From Gillisia hiemivivida (GTDB lineage Bacteria; Bacteroidota; Bacteroidia; Flavobacteriales; Flavobacteriaceae): a stretch of DNA of 64,000 nt. The stretch lies in NCBI RefSeq assembly GCF_007997295.1, contig NZ_VORY01000002.1:186001-250000 (forward strand), in the 5' to 3' direction. The position numbers were made by a program, and so were the translations under genes. Positions 46,931-56,476 of this stretch are shown piece by piece. Position 1 is the first letter of the stretch. Each line of letters opens with the position of its first letter. The notes beneath the pieces are model-generated. The model did no database searches. It was not told the origin of the DNA and saw only the letters and a list, made by a program, of their open reading frames with translations.

Positions 46931-47220
46931 ATTCTGGTTTCTGTATCATTAATAGCATCATGGTAAACCTCCTTGTTGGGATATTTATCTATCTGAACAA
47001 TTTTACCCTTAACTATACCGTTTATAGATGGTTCAAACTCAACGGTCAGGTTTAAAAACACTTCATCTAAGAGATTGACGTTGATATTAACATCTTTAAC
47101 ATGACCCTTATGGAAATTTAGCTCATGTTGAAGTCTTAAGTGTAATTCCTGAATATCTTTATCCAGCTCAGTTTTCTGAGCTGGAGTTAGGTCTTCTATT
47201 GTTTTTAAATAGTCTTTCAT
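46927..47220 (-). CDS. 97-residue protein between hsdS and the cyclase gene
   Basis: Not recognised. The N-terminal half is a charged helix (KTELDKDIQELHLRLQHEL) and the C-terminal half is beta-like (INVNLLDEVFLNLTVEFEPS). It overlaps the cyclase start by 4 nt and begins 3 bp after the hsdS stop, so it is translated with both. It may belong to the cyclase pair, for example as regulator, or to the restriction system; nothing in the sequence decides. Confidence 0.65.
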   Translation of the reverse strand: MKDYLKTIEDLTPAQKTELDKDIQELHLRLQHELNFHKGHVKDVNINVNLLDEVFLNLTVEFEPSINGIVKGKIVQIDKYPNKEVYHDAINDTETRI

Positions 47221-47223
47221 AAT

Positions 47224-48453
47224 CTAAATGTTCACACGTTTTTTTCCAGTTAACAATTGCTGCATCAAACCTTTTTTTTGTAGCCTTAAAAACTTTAATC
47301 CTTGTTTATTCTTTTGGATTTCCTCATCTGCATTAATTAGGATTTCTGCAATGGCCAACTGTTCTTTGTATTCGGGAATTTTTACTTCCAATTTCGGGAA
47401 ATCTTTTTTGCTCATTACTCTGTTTCTTCCTGCTCCACCAGGAGAAATTAAACCAAGTAAGTATTTAAAGCGAGGTTGAACAATGATATACCTAAAATAC
47501 ATGGGACTTGATATTCCTTCTTTAAAAATGAAAGTGGGAAAACGATGAGAAACCAAGCCACCTTCATCTTTTTTATCAACAATGGCAATAGCCTGTTCCC
47601 AAGCGAAAGTTATATTAACTAATAAATCATCTTTTTTAACTTCATAAAGTGTGGTCATCGCAACAGTCTCAGGGTCGATGTCTGGTTTGTGAAAAACACC
47701 TTTACCGTGACTGCGGAGACCCAATGCTAAATAATTTTCAGACGGTTTATCAACTGGCCTTGGCGTATATTTAATATAATAATCTAATGGTTTGGTTTTC
47801 CATTCATCATCAAATCTATTTAACCTCTTTTTACCTGAAAGCAGCTGCTGCATCAAACCTTTTTTACGTAACTCTAGCTGGTCTATAAGCTTCTGTGTTT
47901 TATCGATTGCCTGGTCCCAGAAAGAAAGTATAATGGAAATTTTCCTTTGTTCAGAGATTGGTGGCAATGGAATTCTCGCTCCTTTTAAACTGTTTGCATA
48001 AATATGCACAACCGAATGTCCTTGACCTAATTTATGAGTTTGGCGTTTAAACAACTCCTGATTCAGCAAATAACCCATAAATACTGTATTTTGTTTATGA
48101 TTTCGCATTATTATAATATCACCACCTGCATAAGCTTCAAAACTATAAGGAAATGCAACACATTTTCCGATATCTTCAAGTGTTTCGCCAGAACCTGCAA
48201 ATAGTAAATCATCTTGCTTTAATATAGAGCTACTTTTAGCTGTTTCTTCGCTAATAAAAGTTTTAAATTCTTTTATATTTTCATCATGTGTTGTGTAAAT
48301 CTCGCCATACCGAATTGCAGGAATTCCATCATTAAGAACTTCATTTTTTAAAATACCTTTTCCTTTCAAAAATGTACCAATATCCCCAAGTTTTACAAAT
48401 TCCCAATCATGAGGAATTAATCCAACTTTCGTTTTTTTTAATTCTTGTTCCAT
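47224..48453 (-). CDS. hsdS: Type I restriction-modification specificity subunit S
   Basis: 409 residues with two target-recognition domains (about 10-170 and 215-370). Each is followed by a conserved coiled-coil spacer ending [14 protein letters not shown] (about 193-206) and [14 protein letters not shown]. Each domain reads one half of a split DNA target. The near-identical spacers are at 47250-47275 and 47835-47860 in DNA and could allow domain exchange. Starts 14 bp after the hsdM stop. Confidence 0.92.
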   Translation of the reverse strand: MEQELKKTKVGLIPHDWEFVKLGDIGTFLKGKGILKNEVLNDGIPAIRYGEIYTTHDENIKEFKTFISEETAKSSSILKQDDLLFAGSGETLEDIGKCVAFPYSFEAYAGGDIIIMRNHKQNTVFMGYLLNQELFKRQTHKLGQGHSVVHIYANSLKGARIPLPPISEQRKISIILSFWDQAIDKTQKLIDQLELRKKGLMQQLLSGKKRLNRFDDEWKTKPLDYYIKYTPRPVDKPSENYLALGLRSHGKGVFHKPDIDPETVAMTTLYEVKKDDLLVNITFAWEQAIAIVDKKDEGGLVSHRFPTFIFKEGISSPMYFRYIIVQPRFKYLLGLISPGGAGRNRVMSKKDFPKLEVKIPEYKEQLAIAEILINADEEIQKNKQGLKFLRLQKKGLMQQLLTGKKRVNI

Positions 48454-48467
48454 AATTCCTTCTATAT

Positions 48468-49955
48468 TTAAAACCCTAATTCTACCAGATATTTATTTAC
48501 TTTACTTTCAACTTCCGAAAGCTCTTTTTTTAATCGAGAAATTTCTTGCTGAGTATTTTTGATATCCACTGATTCTTCTTCTTCGAAAGTGTCCACATAT
48601 CTAGGTATGTTTAGGTTGAAGTCATTTTCCTTTAACTCCTCAAAACTAGCAACATAACTATATTTGTCTATAGTCTTCCAATTTTGGTAAGTGTCATAAA
48701 TCTTTTCAATATCGGTCTCCCTCAATTTATTCTGGTTCTTACCATTTTCAAACTCATTACTGGCATCGATAAATAATACATCTGTATTCTCACCCTTATT
48801 TTTATCAAAGATTAGAATGGTTGCAGGTATGCCAGTACCAAAGAATAAGTTAGCTGGTAAACCAACAACAGCTTTTAGTAAGTTTTCCTTAATAAGTTGC
48901 TGGCGTATTTTCCCCTCAGAACTTCCTCTAAACAATACTCCGTGGGGCAAAATAATCCCACCACGACCATGTTCATTTAATGTTTCAATCATGTTGGTAA
49001 TAAACGCATAGTCACCTTTACTTTTTGGTGGAATACCACGATGATAACGGTTATAACGGTCGGCCGATGCATCTTCAGCACCCCATTTATCTAATGAAAA
49101 TGGTGGATTTTGGACGATGATATCAAATTTCATCAAGTTATCACCCTCACGTAGCTTGGGATTATTAAGTGAATCACCCCATTCTATGGTGGCGTTATCC
49201 ATTTCATGCAGGAACATATTCATTCTTGCAAGGGCCCAAGTACTTCCATTAACTTCTTGCCCATAAAGTGAAACATTCTTTGAACCAATTTCATTAGCAA
49301 CTTTTAAAAGTAGCGAGGCGGAACCACATGCCCAGTCTGCTACTCGGTCACCCTCTTTTGGTTCTACTAATTTTGCTAATAAAATGGAGACTTGAGATGC
49401 GGTATAGAATTCACCAGCCTTCTTCCCAGCATCAGAAGCGAAATTGGAAATAAGATACTCATAAGCATCCCCAATAACATCGTTACCTGCTAAATTAGAA
49501 GGTCTTAGGTCCAGTTCTGAGAAATCGGTAAGTAAATGCTTTAAACGCCTGTTACGGTCCTTGGTTAGCCCTAGGTTAGCTTCAGAGTTATAATCTATAT
49601 TTCGGAACACCTTCTCTAATTTAGAGCGGTTAGCATCCTCTAAATCTTCCAGACCTATATTGATAAGCTCTCCAAGGTTTGCTTCATTACGATGCTCGTT
49701 TAAATAGTCAAATGAACTGTTTACAGGCACCTTGAAACGCTCATGTTTCAGTGCACGGTCCACACGCACATCATCCCCATCATACTTCTTTAAATACTCT
49801 TCTTTTTTCTCTTTGTGCACATCCGTGATATACTTGATAAAGAGCATTGTTAAAATGTAATCTTTATATTGTCCTGCATCTATTGTACCTCTAAAGGTAT
49901 CGCAAGCTTTCCATACTTTTTTATTGATAGTATCTTGCGTTAATTTATCGCTCAT
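48468..49955 (-). CDS. hsdM: Type I restriction-modification methylase subunit M
   Basis: 495 residues. HsdM N-terminal helical domain (about 5-140), AdoMet motif [11 protein letters not shown] (207-216), catalytic NPPF (283-286) and GEFYTASQV (181-189). It methylates adenine at N6 in the target read by HsdS. Motif I DWACGS deviates slightly from the usual DPxCGSG but keeps the Gly-Ser core. First gene of the operon hsdM, hsdS, 97-residue gene, cyclase, membrane effector, hsdR, metallopeptidase. Confidence 0.95.
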   Translation of the reverse strand: MSDKLTQDTINKKVWKACDTFRGTIDAGQYKDYILTMLFIKYITDVHKEKKEEYLKKYDGDDVRVDRALKHERFKVPVNSSFDYLNEHRNEANLGELINIGLEDLEDANRSKLEKVFRNIDYNSEANLGLTKDRNRRLKHLLTDFSELDLRPSNLAGNDVIGDAYEYLISNFASDAGKKAGEFYTASQVSILLAKLVEPKEGDRVADWACGSASLLLKVANEIGSKNVSLYGQEVNGSTWALARMNMFLHEMDNATIEWGDSLNNPKLREGDNLMKFDIIVQNPPFSLDKWGAEDASADRYNRYHRGIPPKSKGDYAFITNMIETLNEHGRGGIILPHGVLFRGSSEGKIRQQLIKENLLKAVVGLPANLFFGTGIPATILIFDKNKGENTDVLFIDASNEFENGKNQNKLRETDIEKIYDTYQNWKTIDKYSYVASFEELKENDFNLNIPRYVDTFEEEESVDIKNTQQEISRLKKELSEVESKVNKYLVELGF

Positions 49956-50013
49956 AATATTGTAATAATGAGGGGATAGTTTATTTATTACCCCCTCAGG
50001 TTAGTTAATTATT

Positions 50014-50238
50014 TTATCCTTTTGGTGGGAAATCATCACCACCATGAGAATCCTTACGCTGAATTTTCCCATCCTTACCGTGGATGTAAAGCTCGGAACC
50101 CTCCTTTTTAGAGAGGTCTCTGCTATATTTTTCAGCGTCTTTTTTGATGTCAAAATTCTTGGAAGCTCTATTTGAACCACCTTTTTTAGAATCCCAACCG
50201 CCATCAGAATTGGGTATTACGTGCCTTGTGTTAGACAT
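50014..50238 (-). CDS. DUF2188-like small protein
   Basis: 74 residues, charged. The pattern HVIPNSDGGWDSKKGGSNRASK then ELYIHGKDGKIQRKDSHG fits the DUF2188 family, small proteins with a beta-strand array. It lies 58 bp upstream of hsdM on the same strand, so it may be part of the same transcript. A reading in another frame (50001-50204) is a shadow. Confidence 0.75.
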   Translation of the reverse strand: MSNTRHVIPNSDGGWDSKKGGSNRASKNFDIKKDAEKYSRDLSKKEGSELYIHGKDGKIQRKDSHGGDDFPPKG

Positions 50239-50446
50239 AGTTAATCAATTTAAATTTAGCATCCAATATCATCACGGTGTAGGATGTGATTACAGAGTCT
50301 AGTCATCAACATTTGGTTCATAACTATAGTTGGCATACTTTTGCTTTTGCGAAACAGTGAGTATCAGTTTGGTGACAAGCCGCTGAAAACTCCTATGCCA
50401 AGTGAGCCTCTTGATGGACTAAATCTTGAGGCTTTCTTATTTTTGG

Positions 50447-51022
50447 TCAGTATTTATTTTTATTGGTTAATAATTCATTTACAACTCCACGCTTAAGGTT
50501 TCGTTTTTCCTGTAATATTTTATCTGTAAGCTCAATATCCTTATTAAACAGATTGTATATTTCTAAAAATTTCTGTTGTTCGGATATCGATGGAATCATC
50601 ATTTCAAGTTCCTTTAATTCTTTCTTTGGTATAGATGTGATTGTAGCTCCAGCACCAATCATACTCAGTTCGTACTGCAATCTTTCTGAGTTTAAGACCG
50701 CGGCTAAGTACTCTCCAATTACAACCTCTTCTGAGCTCCTCAAAAGATAGAATAACGAAGACGGAACCATTGGTCCCAAAGATTCATTATAAGCCCAAGC
50801 AAAGGTTCTTAATCCCTTTCCAGCTAATATCACATCATTACTTTTTAATTGAAATTTCAAAGCCTTATCATTTAAGTCAACATAACTATTTTGAAAATTG
50901 GTGGGATGAAGGTTATCATCAAAATGACTACCTAGAAGATATTTTATGGTACCTTTAGACTGGGTCTTCATGTGAGGACCAAATTGTACTTCTGCTATTT
51001 CACCAATCTTATAGTTTTTCAT
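50447..51022 (-). CDS. Orphan half-size HsdS (single target-recognition domain)
   Basis: 191 residues, about half a normal HsdS. One target-recognition domain (about 5-150) and one spacer helix with ILQEKRNLKRGVVNELLTNK. Half subunits can dimerise into a working specificity unit in other systems. Its domain differs from both domains of the full HsdS at 47224. No hsdM of its own. It may be a silent cassette or an alternative specificity. Confidence 0.8.
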   Translation of the reverse strand: MKNYKIGEIAEVQFGPHMKTQSKGTIKYLLGSHFDDNLHPTNFQNSYVDLNDKALKFQLKSNDVILAGKGLRTFAWAYNESLGPMVPSSLFYLLRSSEEVVIGEYLAAVLNSERLQYELSMIGAGATITSIPKKELKELEMMIPSISEQQKFLEIYNLFNKDIELTDKILQEKRNLKRGVVNELLTNKNKY

Positions 51023-51231
51023 AAAAAAATTTTGTAGGGAGTTTCAGATTCAAATCTAAGCTGTTTATTCCACCTAACAAAATATTTTTGTAGAAAGTTT
51101 CAAATTTTTTGAAGTGTGTTCGAACACGATATGATTATAACACAGTATAAAGGTACTGTTCAACGTAATTAATTGGATTTTCATGGTGCTGTTAACATGT
51201 CACATACATGTAATAAAGTACATAAAAAGTA

Positions 51232-51804
51232 CTATTTCCGTAGGTATTTCTCTGCACAATGTCTATTTTCTACTTCCCCCACCAGAACATCATATTCAGA
51301 CTCTTCAATTCCGCTTTCCTTGATTACATCATGGATATCTTTAAACAACTCTTCATGGTTAAGCATAGATAATCCATGAACATGATTAACTCCTCGTTTG
51401 GTTTTTTCGATTACGAAACACCAATCCTTATTTGTATCCTGATGTGGGAACGCTTGTTTAACTTTATCAATTAAATAATTATGGGCAGTATCATCATAGC
51501 TATCACGCATCACCCAAGTGATGAATGATTTCCAAGGTTGATTATACCGTGTTGTGTTTCTTGGCTTGTATTTAGAATAGAATTCGTCAACAATTAATTT
51601 ACTTATGAACCATTGGTCATTCTCTTTATACATATATCTAGAAAGACCAGTATACTTAATCTTTAGTTTTGCTATACGTGACCTAACGGTTCTTTCACTA
51701 ACCCCTGTTATCTTTATAATCTCAGTAGTGGTGTAATAGTCTTGTAATCTATGTTTACTTCTAAAGAAGTCTAAGTGTTCAAGGTATAGTTGTTTTGGTA
51801 TCAT
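51232..51804 (-). CDS. HTH protein with HUH-endonuclease-like motifs
   Basis: 190 residues. A helix-turn-helix (about 24-50, TTTEIIKITGVSERTVRSR) precedes a domain with H141-V-H143 (GVNHVHGLSML) and a C-terminal Y187 with K190 (AEKYLRK), the order expected for rolling-circle Rep proteins of the HUH class: metal HxH followed by the catalytic tyrosine. The family is not confirmed and the protein is short. It lies beside a 785-bp structured non-coding region that could be its origin. Confidence 0.5.
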   Translation of the reverse strand: MIPKQLYLEHLDFFRSKHRLQDYYTTTEIIKITGVSERTVRSRIAKLKIKYTGLSRYMYKENDQWFISKLIVDEFYSKYKPRNTTRYNQPWKSFITWVMRDSYDDTAHNYLIDKVKQAFPHQDTNKDWCFVIEKTKRGVNHVHGLSMLNHEELFKDIHDVIKESGIEESEYDVLVGEVENRHCAEKYLRK

Positions 51805-52589
51805 ACATTCTCATATTTAATCTTTGTTGTTATCCCTTATTCATAAAGGGTCGAGAGGCGTAAGTGCCTTGCTCTGAGAATAAATATGCACGTGCAATAG
51901 TAAAAGACCAAAAAATTAAATATTTCTTGAACCCTTGATATCATTGAGATTATTGGGCATTTTGTCTTAAAAATTTTTAATGAAGACCATGCAGAAAAGC
52001 AGATTTTAGCATTAAAAAGATTTGCATGGTGGTTTTTGGTTTTAAAGAGGTAAAAAAAAATCGGAAATTTTCTGGTCGAAAAATTTAAACACAATATCAT
52101 AACCATTTAAAGTTACTACATAGGTACCCCTATGTATCAGGGGATACGGAGGGGGGGGGCTGGGTGAAGTTGACCCAGGGAGGAATAAGCTAAATAACTT
52201 CTATATTGTGAAGCTTGAGAAAATATCTTTGATGTGGTAAGGATTGTATTGATTAAATCCATCGGCCTTGGTAATATCCTAAGGTTGATTATACTTAAAC
52301 TTTTTAATTGAGCTAGATTTGAAAACTGATAATTTGGATTAATTAAAAAATTATTATAAAACCAAATTGGTCATTCTTCATTGGTTCAGAATCTTTGGGT
52401 CTGCTATAGAAACAGGTGATTCGATAGACATAATTTTCAAGGTGCTACAATGGACTATACTAATCTTAATTACTTTGTTAATATGTTTATCCGCAAGGGA
52501 ATAAATTAATATCATCAATCTTCTAATTTAGCTTTTCAGACAAATAGGATGAGTTTGTACTTAGAACCTCCTTTGAGATAAACTAAAAA
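51805..52589. other. Long non-coding region with hairpins and a G9 run
   Basis: 785 bases without a convincing gene. TACATAGG (52117-52124) and CCTATGTA (52129-52136) form an 8-bp hairpin. Nine G follow at 52151-52159, then CTGGGT (52160-52165) pairs with ACCCAG (52173-52178). This compact cluster, between the HUH-like gene and the recombinase, could be a replication or nick origin, or hold the recombinase promoter. A minus-strand reading at 51837-52106 looks non-coding. Confidence 0.45.
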
Positions 52590-54401
52590 ATGGTAGCAAT
52601 ATATTGCAGAATTTCAGGTAAGAAAGCTGAGGGTAAAGATGTTTCAATTGAGGACCAGGAAGCTCAGGGTATACACTTTGCAGCTAGGCTTGGTCAACCT
52701 TACAAGGTCTACAAGGACATCGGTATATCAGGTGCCAAGAATGAAATCGAAGACCGACCTGAATTTGCTGAAATGTTTTCTGACATGAAAAAAAAGTCAA
52801 TTACATCAATATTTGTTATTGACCAAAGTAGGATTGAAAGAAATAGCAGAATTTGGCAAATGTTCAGTTACGCTATCCTCAAGTATCAATGTATATTTTA
52901 CATTGGTGGAAACCTTATAGATTTAGATGATGAAGAGACCCGCTTATCCACGGGAATTATCTCCCTTACAAATGAGTTTTTTGCCAAAATTACTTCCAGG
53001 AAAGTAAAAACGGCTAACCGACTTAATGCAGCAAAAGGTAAGGGACATGGCATAACTGCTAATGGCTATAAAAAGGATAAGGATGGCTATTTAGTTATTG
53101 ATGATATCATGGTTGATACAATACGTAATATTTTCAAATGGTCATTGGAAGGGATTGGAACTTATACTATAGCGAAGAAATTGAATGAAGCAGGTGTACC
53201 AACTAAATCTTTCCAATTTGCAAAAAAATATATTATCAGGACGGATAAATATACTGGAAGAAAAATAAAATACCCCAGAAGTAAGGTCCCGTGGAGAGGG
53301 AATGTAATTTATGATATGATAACGAATCCCATCTACAAAGGAGACCGACATTACGGAGATGTGGTTGCCAAAATTGAGGGAATTATCTCAGAAGAACTAT
53401 GGGACCAGGTGAACAAAAACCTTGCTAAGAATAAAAAAAATGTTGGTCCGAAAACTAAATTCCATTATCTACTCAACGGTTTTATATTTTGTGCTGAATG
53501 CGGTTCTGATTATAGGGGTAAGATTAAGGCAAGTGGAAGAAATACTACATATTACTGTAAAGGAAAATCGCAAGGAAAAACCTGTGAATCAAAAAGAGGT
53601 TTGAATATTCCGAAATTTGAATCCTTCATATTAAACCATCTCTTTGAAAGTGAAGAACTTTATAAAAAATTATCAAATCTTAAAAAAGATTCTGATAAGG
53701 AAGAATTACTAAAGGAAGAAACACACCAATTATATAAAAAGAAAGAAGAAATTGATGAATCACAGAAGCATCTGTACAAACTGATGCTCGACCCACGAAT
53801 TAAAGATGATGTCCGAGATGATTATTTGAGAGTTAAAATGGATTTTGAGGAAATTACCGAGTTGATAAAGAAAAGTGAGGAAACCTTATCAATGCAATCG
53901 CAAGTTAAGCGTAAGGCCAGAATTGATAAAATTTTCGGTGAATTTAATTATACTCTTAATTTTGACGAGATAAAAAAATCGGTTCATGGTATAATTGAAT
54001 CTATTCAAGTTCAACATTTACCAGAGCAGAAGAATTTTGTGGTACAAATAAACTATCGTGGGTTTAATAAGAAATCGGTTTTCGCAACCGACCATAACCA
54101 AATGAAGTGGGTTAACATGAGCCATCATGAAGTCATTCCTTTAACTAGTGAAGATAAAAGCGAGCAAGATGACCTTTTTGATTTTCTTGCTAAAGGAAAA
54201 AATTGGTCAAAAGTAGAATTGATTGATAGTCTAAAACATTTTAATGTTTGGAGAGATGAGTTAGAGTCCTCAACTTATCCAGAACTTTTAAATGAGGTCA
54301 AGAAATTGGGTCATGAAGGTGAATCAGTTGTCAACATTGAAACTTCTAATATTGTATTGAATAAGGAACACATTTATAATTTTAATTCAAACACATCCTA
54401 A
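52590..54401 (+). CDS. Large serine recombinase (integrase of the element)
   Basis: 603 residues. The resolvase-type catalytic domain begins VAIYCRISGKK with nucleophile S9 and carries DQSRIERN (about 72-79). The recombinase domain (about 150-270) and a zinc ribbon (FCAECGSDY with CAEC near 305-308, then YYCKGKSQGKTC) follow. The C-terminal part is coiled coil and charged. Such enzymes join attP and attB across a 2-bp core. The stop is 15 bp from the deduced AT crossover at the right end, the normal integrase-next-to-attP arrangement. Confidence 0.95.
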   Translation: MVAIYCRISGKKAEGKDVSIEDQEAQGIHFAARLGQPYKVYKDIGISGAKNEIEDRPEFAEMFSDMKKKSITSIFVIDQSRIERNSRIWQMFSYAILKYQCIFYIGGNLIDLDDEETRLSTGIISLTNEFFAKITSRKVKTANRLNAAKGKGHGITANGYKKDKDGYLVIDDIMVDTIRNIFKWSLEGIGTYTIAKKLNEAGVPTKSFQFAKKYIIRTDKYTGRKIKYPRSKVPWRGNVIYDMITNPIYKGDRHYGDVVAKIEGIISEELWDQVNKNLAKNKKNVGPKTKFHYLLNGFIFCAECGSDYRGKIKASGRNTTYYCKGKSQGKTCESKRGLNIPKFESFILNHLFESEELYKKLSNLKKDSDKEELLKEETHQLYKKKEEIDESQKHLYKLMLDPRIKDDVRDDYLRVKMDFEEITELIKKSEETLSMQSQVKRKARIDKIFGEFNYTLNFDEIKKSVHGIIESIQVQHLPEQKNFVVQINYRGFNKKSVFATDHNQMKWVNMSHHEVIPLTSEDKSEQDDLFDFLAKGKNWSKVELIDSLKHFNVWRDELESSTYPELLNEVKKLGHEGESVVNIETSNIVLNKEHIYNFNSNTS

Positions 54402-54425
54402 TTACCCCTTTATATATATTTATTC
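54401..54425. other. Right attachment junction of the integrated element
   Basis: Element side ATTACCCCTTTATAT (54401-54415), shared AT (54416-54417), host side ATTTATTC (54418-54425). TTACCC sits at -14 to -9 from the AT, mirroring GGGTAA at +9 to +14 in the left end. Confidence 0.85.
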
Positions 54426-54921
54426 TTTTTGCCGCCGATCCTTTTAAAGGATCACTCACATGCTTTTCTGTTCTAGATAAATGTTCAATTTGAAAAAAAA
54501 CAGTTTTAAACTCAGAGATGTGTTGCTGTAGGGATCCATTTGTAGTTGGGCGCGAGAAAATTGCTTCAAGTCCGCCATGATTAGTATATATATGTTTCAG
54601 GCTTTTTATAAAACTCTTAAAATCTAAACCATTAAATGTTCTATGAACAAAATTATCCAAAGGTTCTAAATGTGATTCAGAATGATTCAAAATGAAATCA
54701 TAGGGAGAATTCCCAAGATGATCCATCATGCTATTTGCATTCTTAATAATGCTCTTTCTATTTCCCCAGGCAATAGTAGCGGCCAAAAAACCAGCAATTT
54801 CTATATCTTCCTTAAGGTAAAATTTATGCGGAATACTTATAGGGTCGCTTCCAATAAAATTGAAATTATTGTATTGTATAACTTTAGAATCGAGAAACTC
54901 TTTTAATTCTGTAGGTGACAA
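54418..54921 (-). pseudogene. TIGR02757-family gene, 5' part, separated by element insertion
   Basis: Codes for residues 1-168 (MSPTELKEFLDSKV to KGSAAKRIN), after which the frame runs into element sequence and stops within 11 codons (54382). The matching 3' part is at 34290. The break is in an ATG codon shared by both junctions. A fusion product of 179 residues could be made but lacks the conserved C-terminal motif. Confidence 0.9.
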
Positions 54922-55177
54922 ATTGATATATTTAAAATAATAAATATCAAATATAAAGTTTCGGGATCAAATACTGATACTGGGTTTACATATTTAAATT
55001 TTTCTATTTTGCTGAGAAACCAATAAGTATCTACCTTTACAAAAACAGTGAATTTCGAGATACAGGTTAATGGCATCATTATTGAACAATTTAACGCTTT
55101 TAGTTAAATTTAATATTTCATTAACTTTAACTATTATTACATTGTTTAACAAGATTCCAACCAAGATCTAATTTTAT

Positions 55178-56386
55178 ATGATTGAAGCTTTACAACCTGA
55201 GAATGAAATATCAAGAATAACCTCTCTACATGACCTTCAGATTCTGAATTCTGAACCCGAAGAAAAATATGACAATATAGCTCAATTAGCATCCTATATT
55301 TGCGATGTGCCTGTTTCTCTTATTACACTTTTGGCAGAAGATAAGAATTGGTTTAAAGCAAAATCTGGGACAGATATGTGTGATTCAGATAGAAATATTT
55401 CATTTTGTTCTCATGCTATTTTGCAACCCGACGAATTAATGGAAATTCCAGATACACTTTTAGATGCTAGATTTGTAAATAATCCATTGGTGACTACAGG
55501 TTCTAAAATTAGATTTTACGCAGGTATGCCAATTAAATCAAATATTGGCGAAGCGGTTGGCACTCTATGTTTACTAGATACTGAACCACATTCTCTTAAC
55601 GAAAAACAAAAAACTGCATTAATAGCCTTAGCAAGGCAAGTAGAAAGTTTGTTCGAATTAAGAAGGCAGAATATCGCTTTAAAAAAAGTAAAAAAAGAAT
55701 TAGGAACAAAAAATAATTTACTTAAAGAATTTGCCGGGACTGTATCTCACGATATGAAAATGCCTCTTGCAAATATGATAATCACTTCAGATCTCCTTAA
55801 AGCTAAATACGGGAATTTGTTAGATGATACAGGGCTTAGCTACCTTACTTATTTAAAACAATCTTCTTTTAGGTTAAGCAATTATATTACAGATATTCTC
55901 AATCATTACGAAAGCGACACCTTATTAGACTCTCATACTGAAGATTTTGATCTACAGGATGTTTTAGAACAGATCATAGATCTCCTGAATATAAAATATG
56001 ATTGTGAGATTAATTTACCTGAAGACAATTTAACAGTTCATTGCAATAGAGCTGCTTTTCAGCAAATATTTTTCAACCTAATTGGAAATAGTTTAAAATA
56101 TAATAATCAAGAAAAAATTATTATAGATGTTACTAGTATAGAAAAAAACGGTTATTATCATTTTTCTATAACAGATAACGGAATTGGTATTCCTGAAAAT
56201 AAACAAGAAGCTATTTTCGAACTCTTTACGATTGTAGAGGAAGCCGATAGAAGTGGTAACCGTGGAAACGGAATTGGTCTCTCCACCGTTCAAAAATTAG
56301 TGCATAATTTAGGAGGAGAAATTTCAGTAAAATCAAAAATAAATAAAGGCACAACTTTTAATTTCACCATTAAAAGAGCGCTTTAA
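55178..56386 (+). CDS. GAF-domain sensor histidine kinase
   Basis: 402 residues, no membrane helix. GAF domain (about 25-165, with NISFCSHAIL and IRFYAGMPIKS), then the dimerisation helix with phospho-acceptor histidine in TVSHDMKMPLANMI (near 190). The ATPase has N-box FFNLIGNSLKYNN, G1 DNGIGIPE and G2 GNRGNGIGLSTV. A cytosolic sensor of unknown signal. A close paralogue follows, and no response regulator lies beside them. Confidence 0.9.
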   Translation: MIEALQPENEISRITSLHDLQILNSEPEEKYDNIAQLASYICDVPVSLITLLAEDKNWFKAKSGTDMCDSDRNISFCSHAILQPDELMEIPDTLLDARFVNNPLVTTGSKIRFYAGMPIKSNIGEAVGTLCLLDTEPHSLNEKQKTALIALARQVESLFELRRQNIALKKVKKELGTKNNLLKEFAGTVSHDMKMPLANMIITSDLLKAKYGNLLDDTGLSYLTYLKQSSFRLSNYITDILNHYESDTLLDSHTEDFDLQDVLEQIIDLLNIKYDCEINLPEDNLTVHCNRAAFQQIFFNLIGNSLKYNNQEKIIIDVTSIEKNGYYHFSITDNGIGIPENKQEAIFELFTIVEEADRSGNRGNGIGLSTVQKLVHNLGGEISVKSKINKGTTFNFTIKRAL

Positions 56387-56476
56387 AATAAAATATCATT
56401 GATTTCCAGTAAAATAGCCGGGAAAAATTTCATATTATTGACTATAGATAGTTAACTGTTGCAAGCAGGTAAGAAT

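Larger units (their letters stand above)
34551..54415. mobile_element. 19.9-kb genomic island integrated by a large serine recombinase
   Basis: The boundaries are set by the split TIGR02757 gene: the two halves join in frame if 34551-54415 plus one AT is removed. The recombinase gene ends 15 bp from the right junction, as usual for large serine integrases. Cargo: intact and decayed TIGR02757 copies, type I restriction-modification with an embedded Pycsar-like pair, AbiJ-like gene, orphan half HsdS, small resolvase, secreted protease and HUH-like protein. There is no transfer machinery, capsid gene or transposase, so it is at most a mobilisable island. Confidence 0.9.

Noticed and set aside
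50001-50204. Alternative small gene next to hsdM
   Set aside because: Shadow of the DUF2188-like gene at 50014-50238 in another frame.
51837-52106. Minus-strand reading of 89 codons
   Set aside because: Composition is unlike its neighbours (many Phe, Ile, Cys), there is no plausible start context, and it lies in the structured non-coding region.
52151-52159. G9 run as a phase-variation tract
   Set aside because: It lies in non-coding sequence over 400 bp from the recombinase start, with no gene frame depending on it.
34551-54415. Prophage or conjugative element
   Set aside because: No capsid, tail, terminase, relaxase of the usual kind or type IV secretion genes are present; only an integrase, a resolvase and a possible HUH protein.
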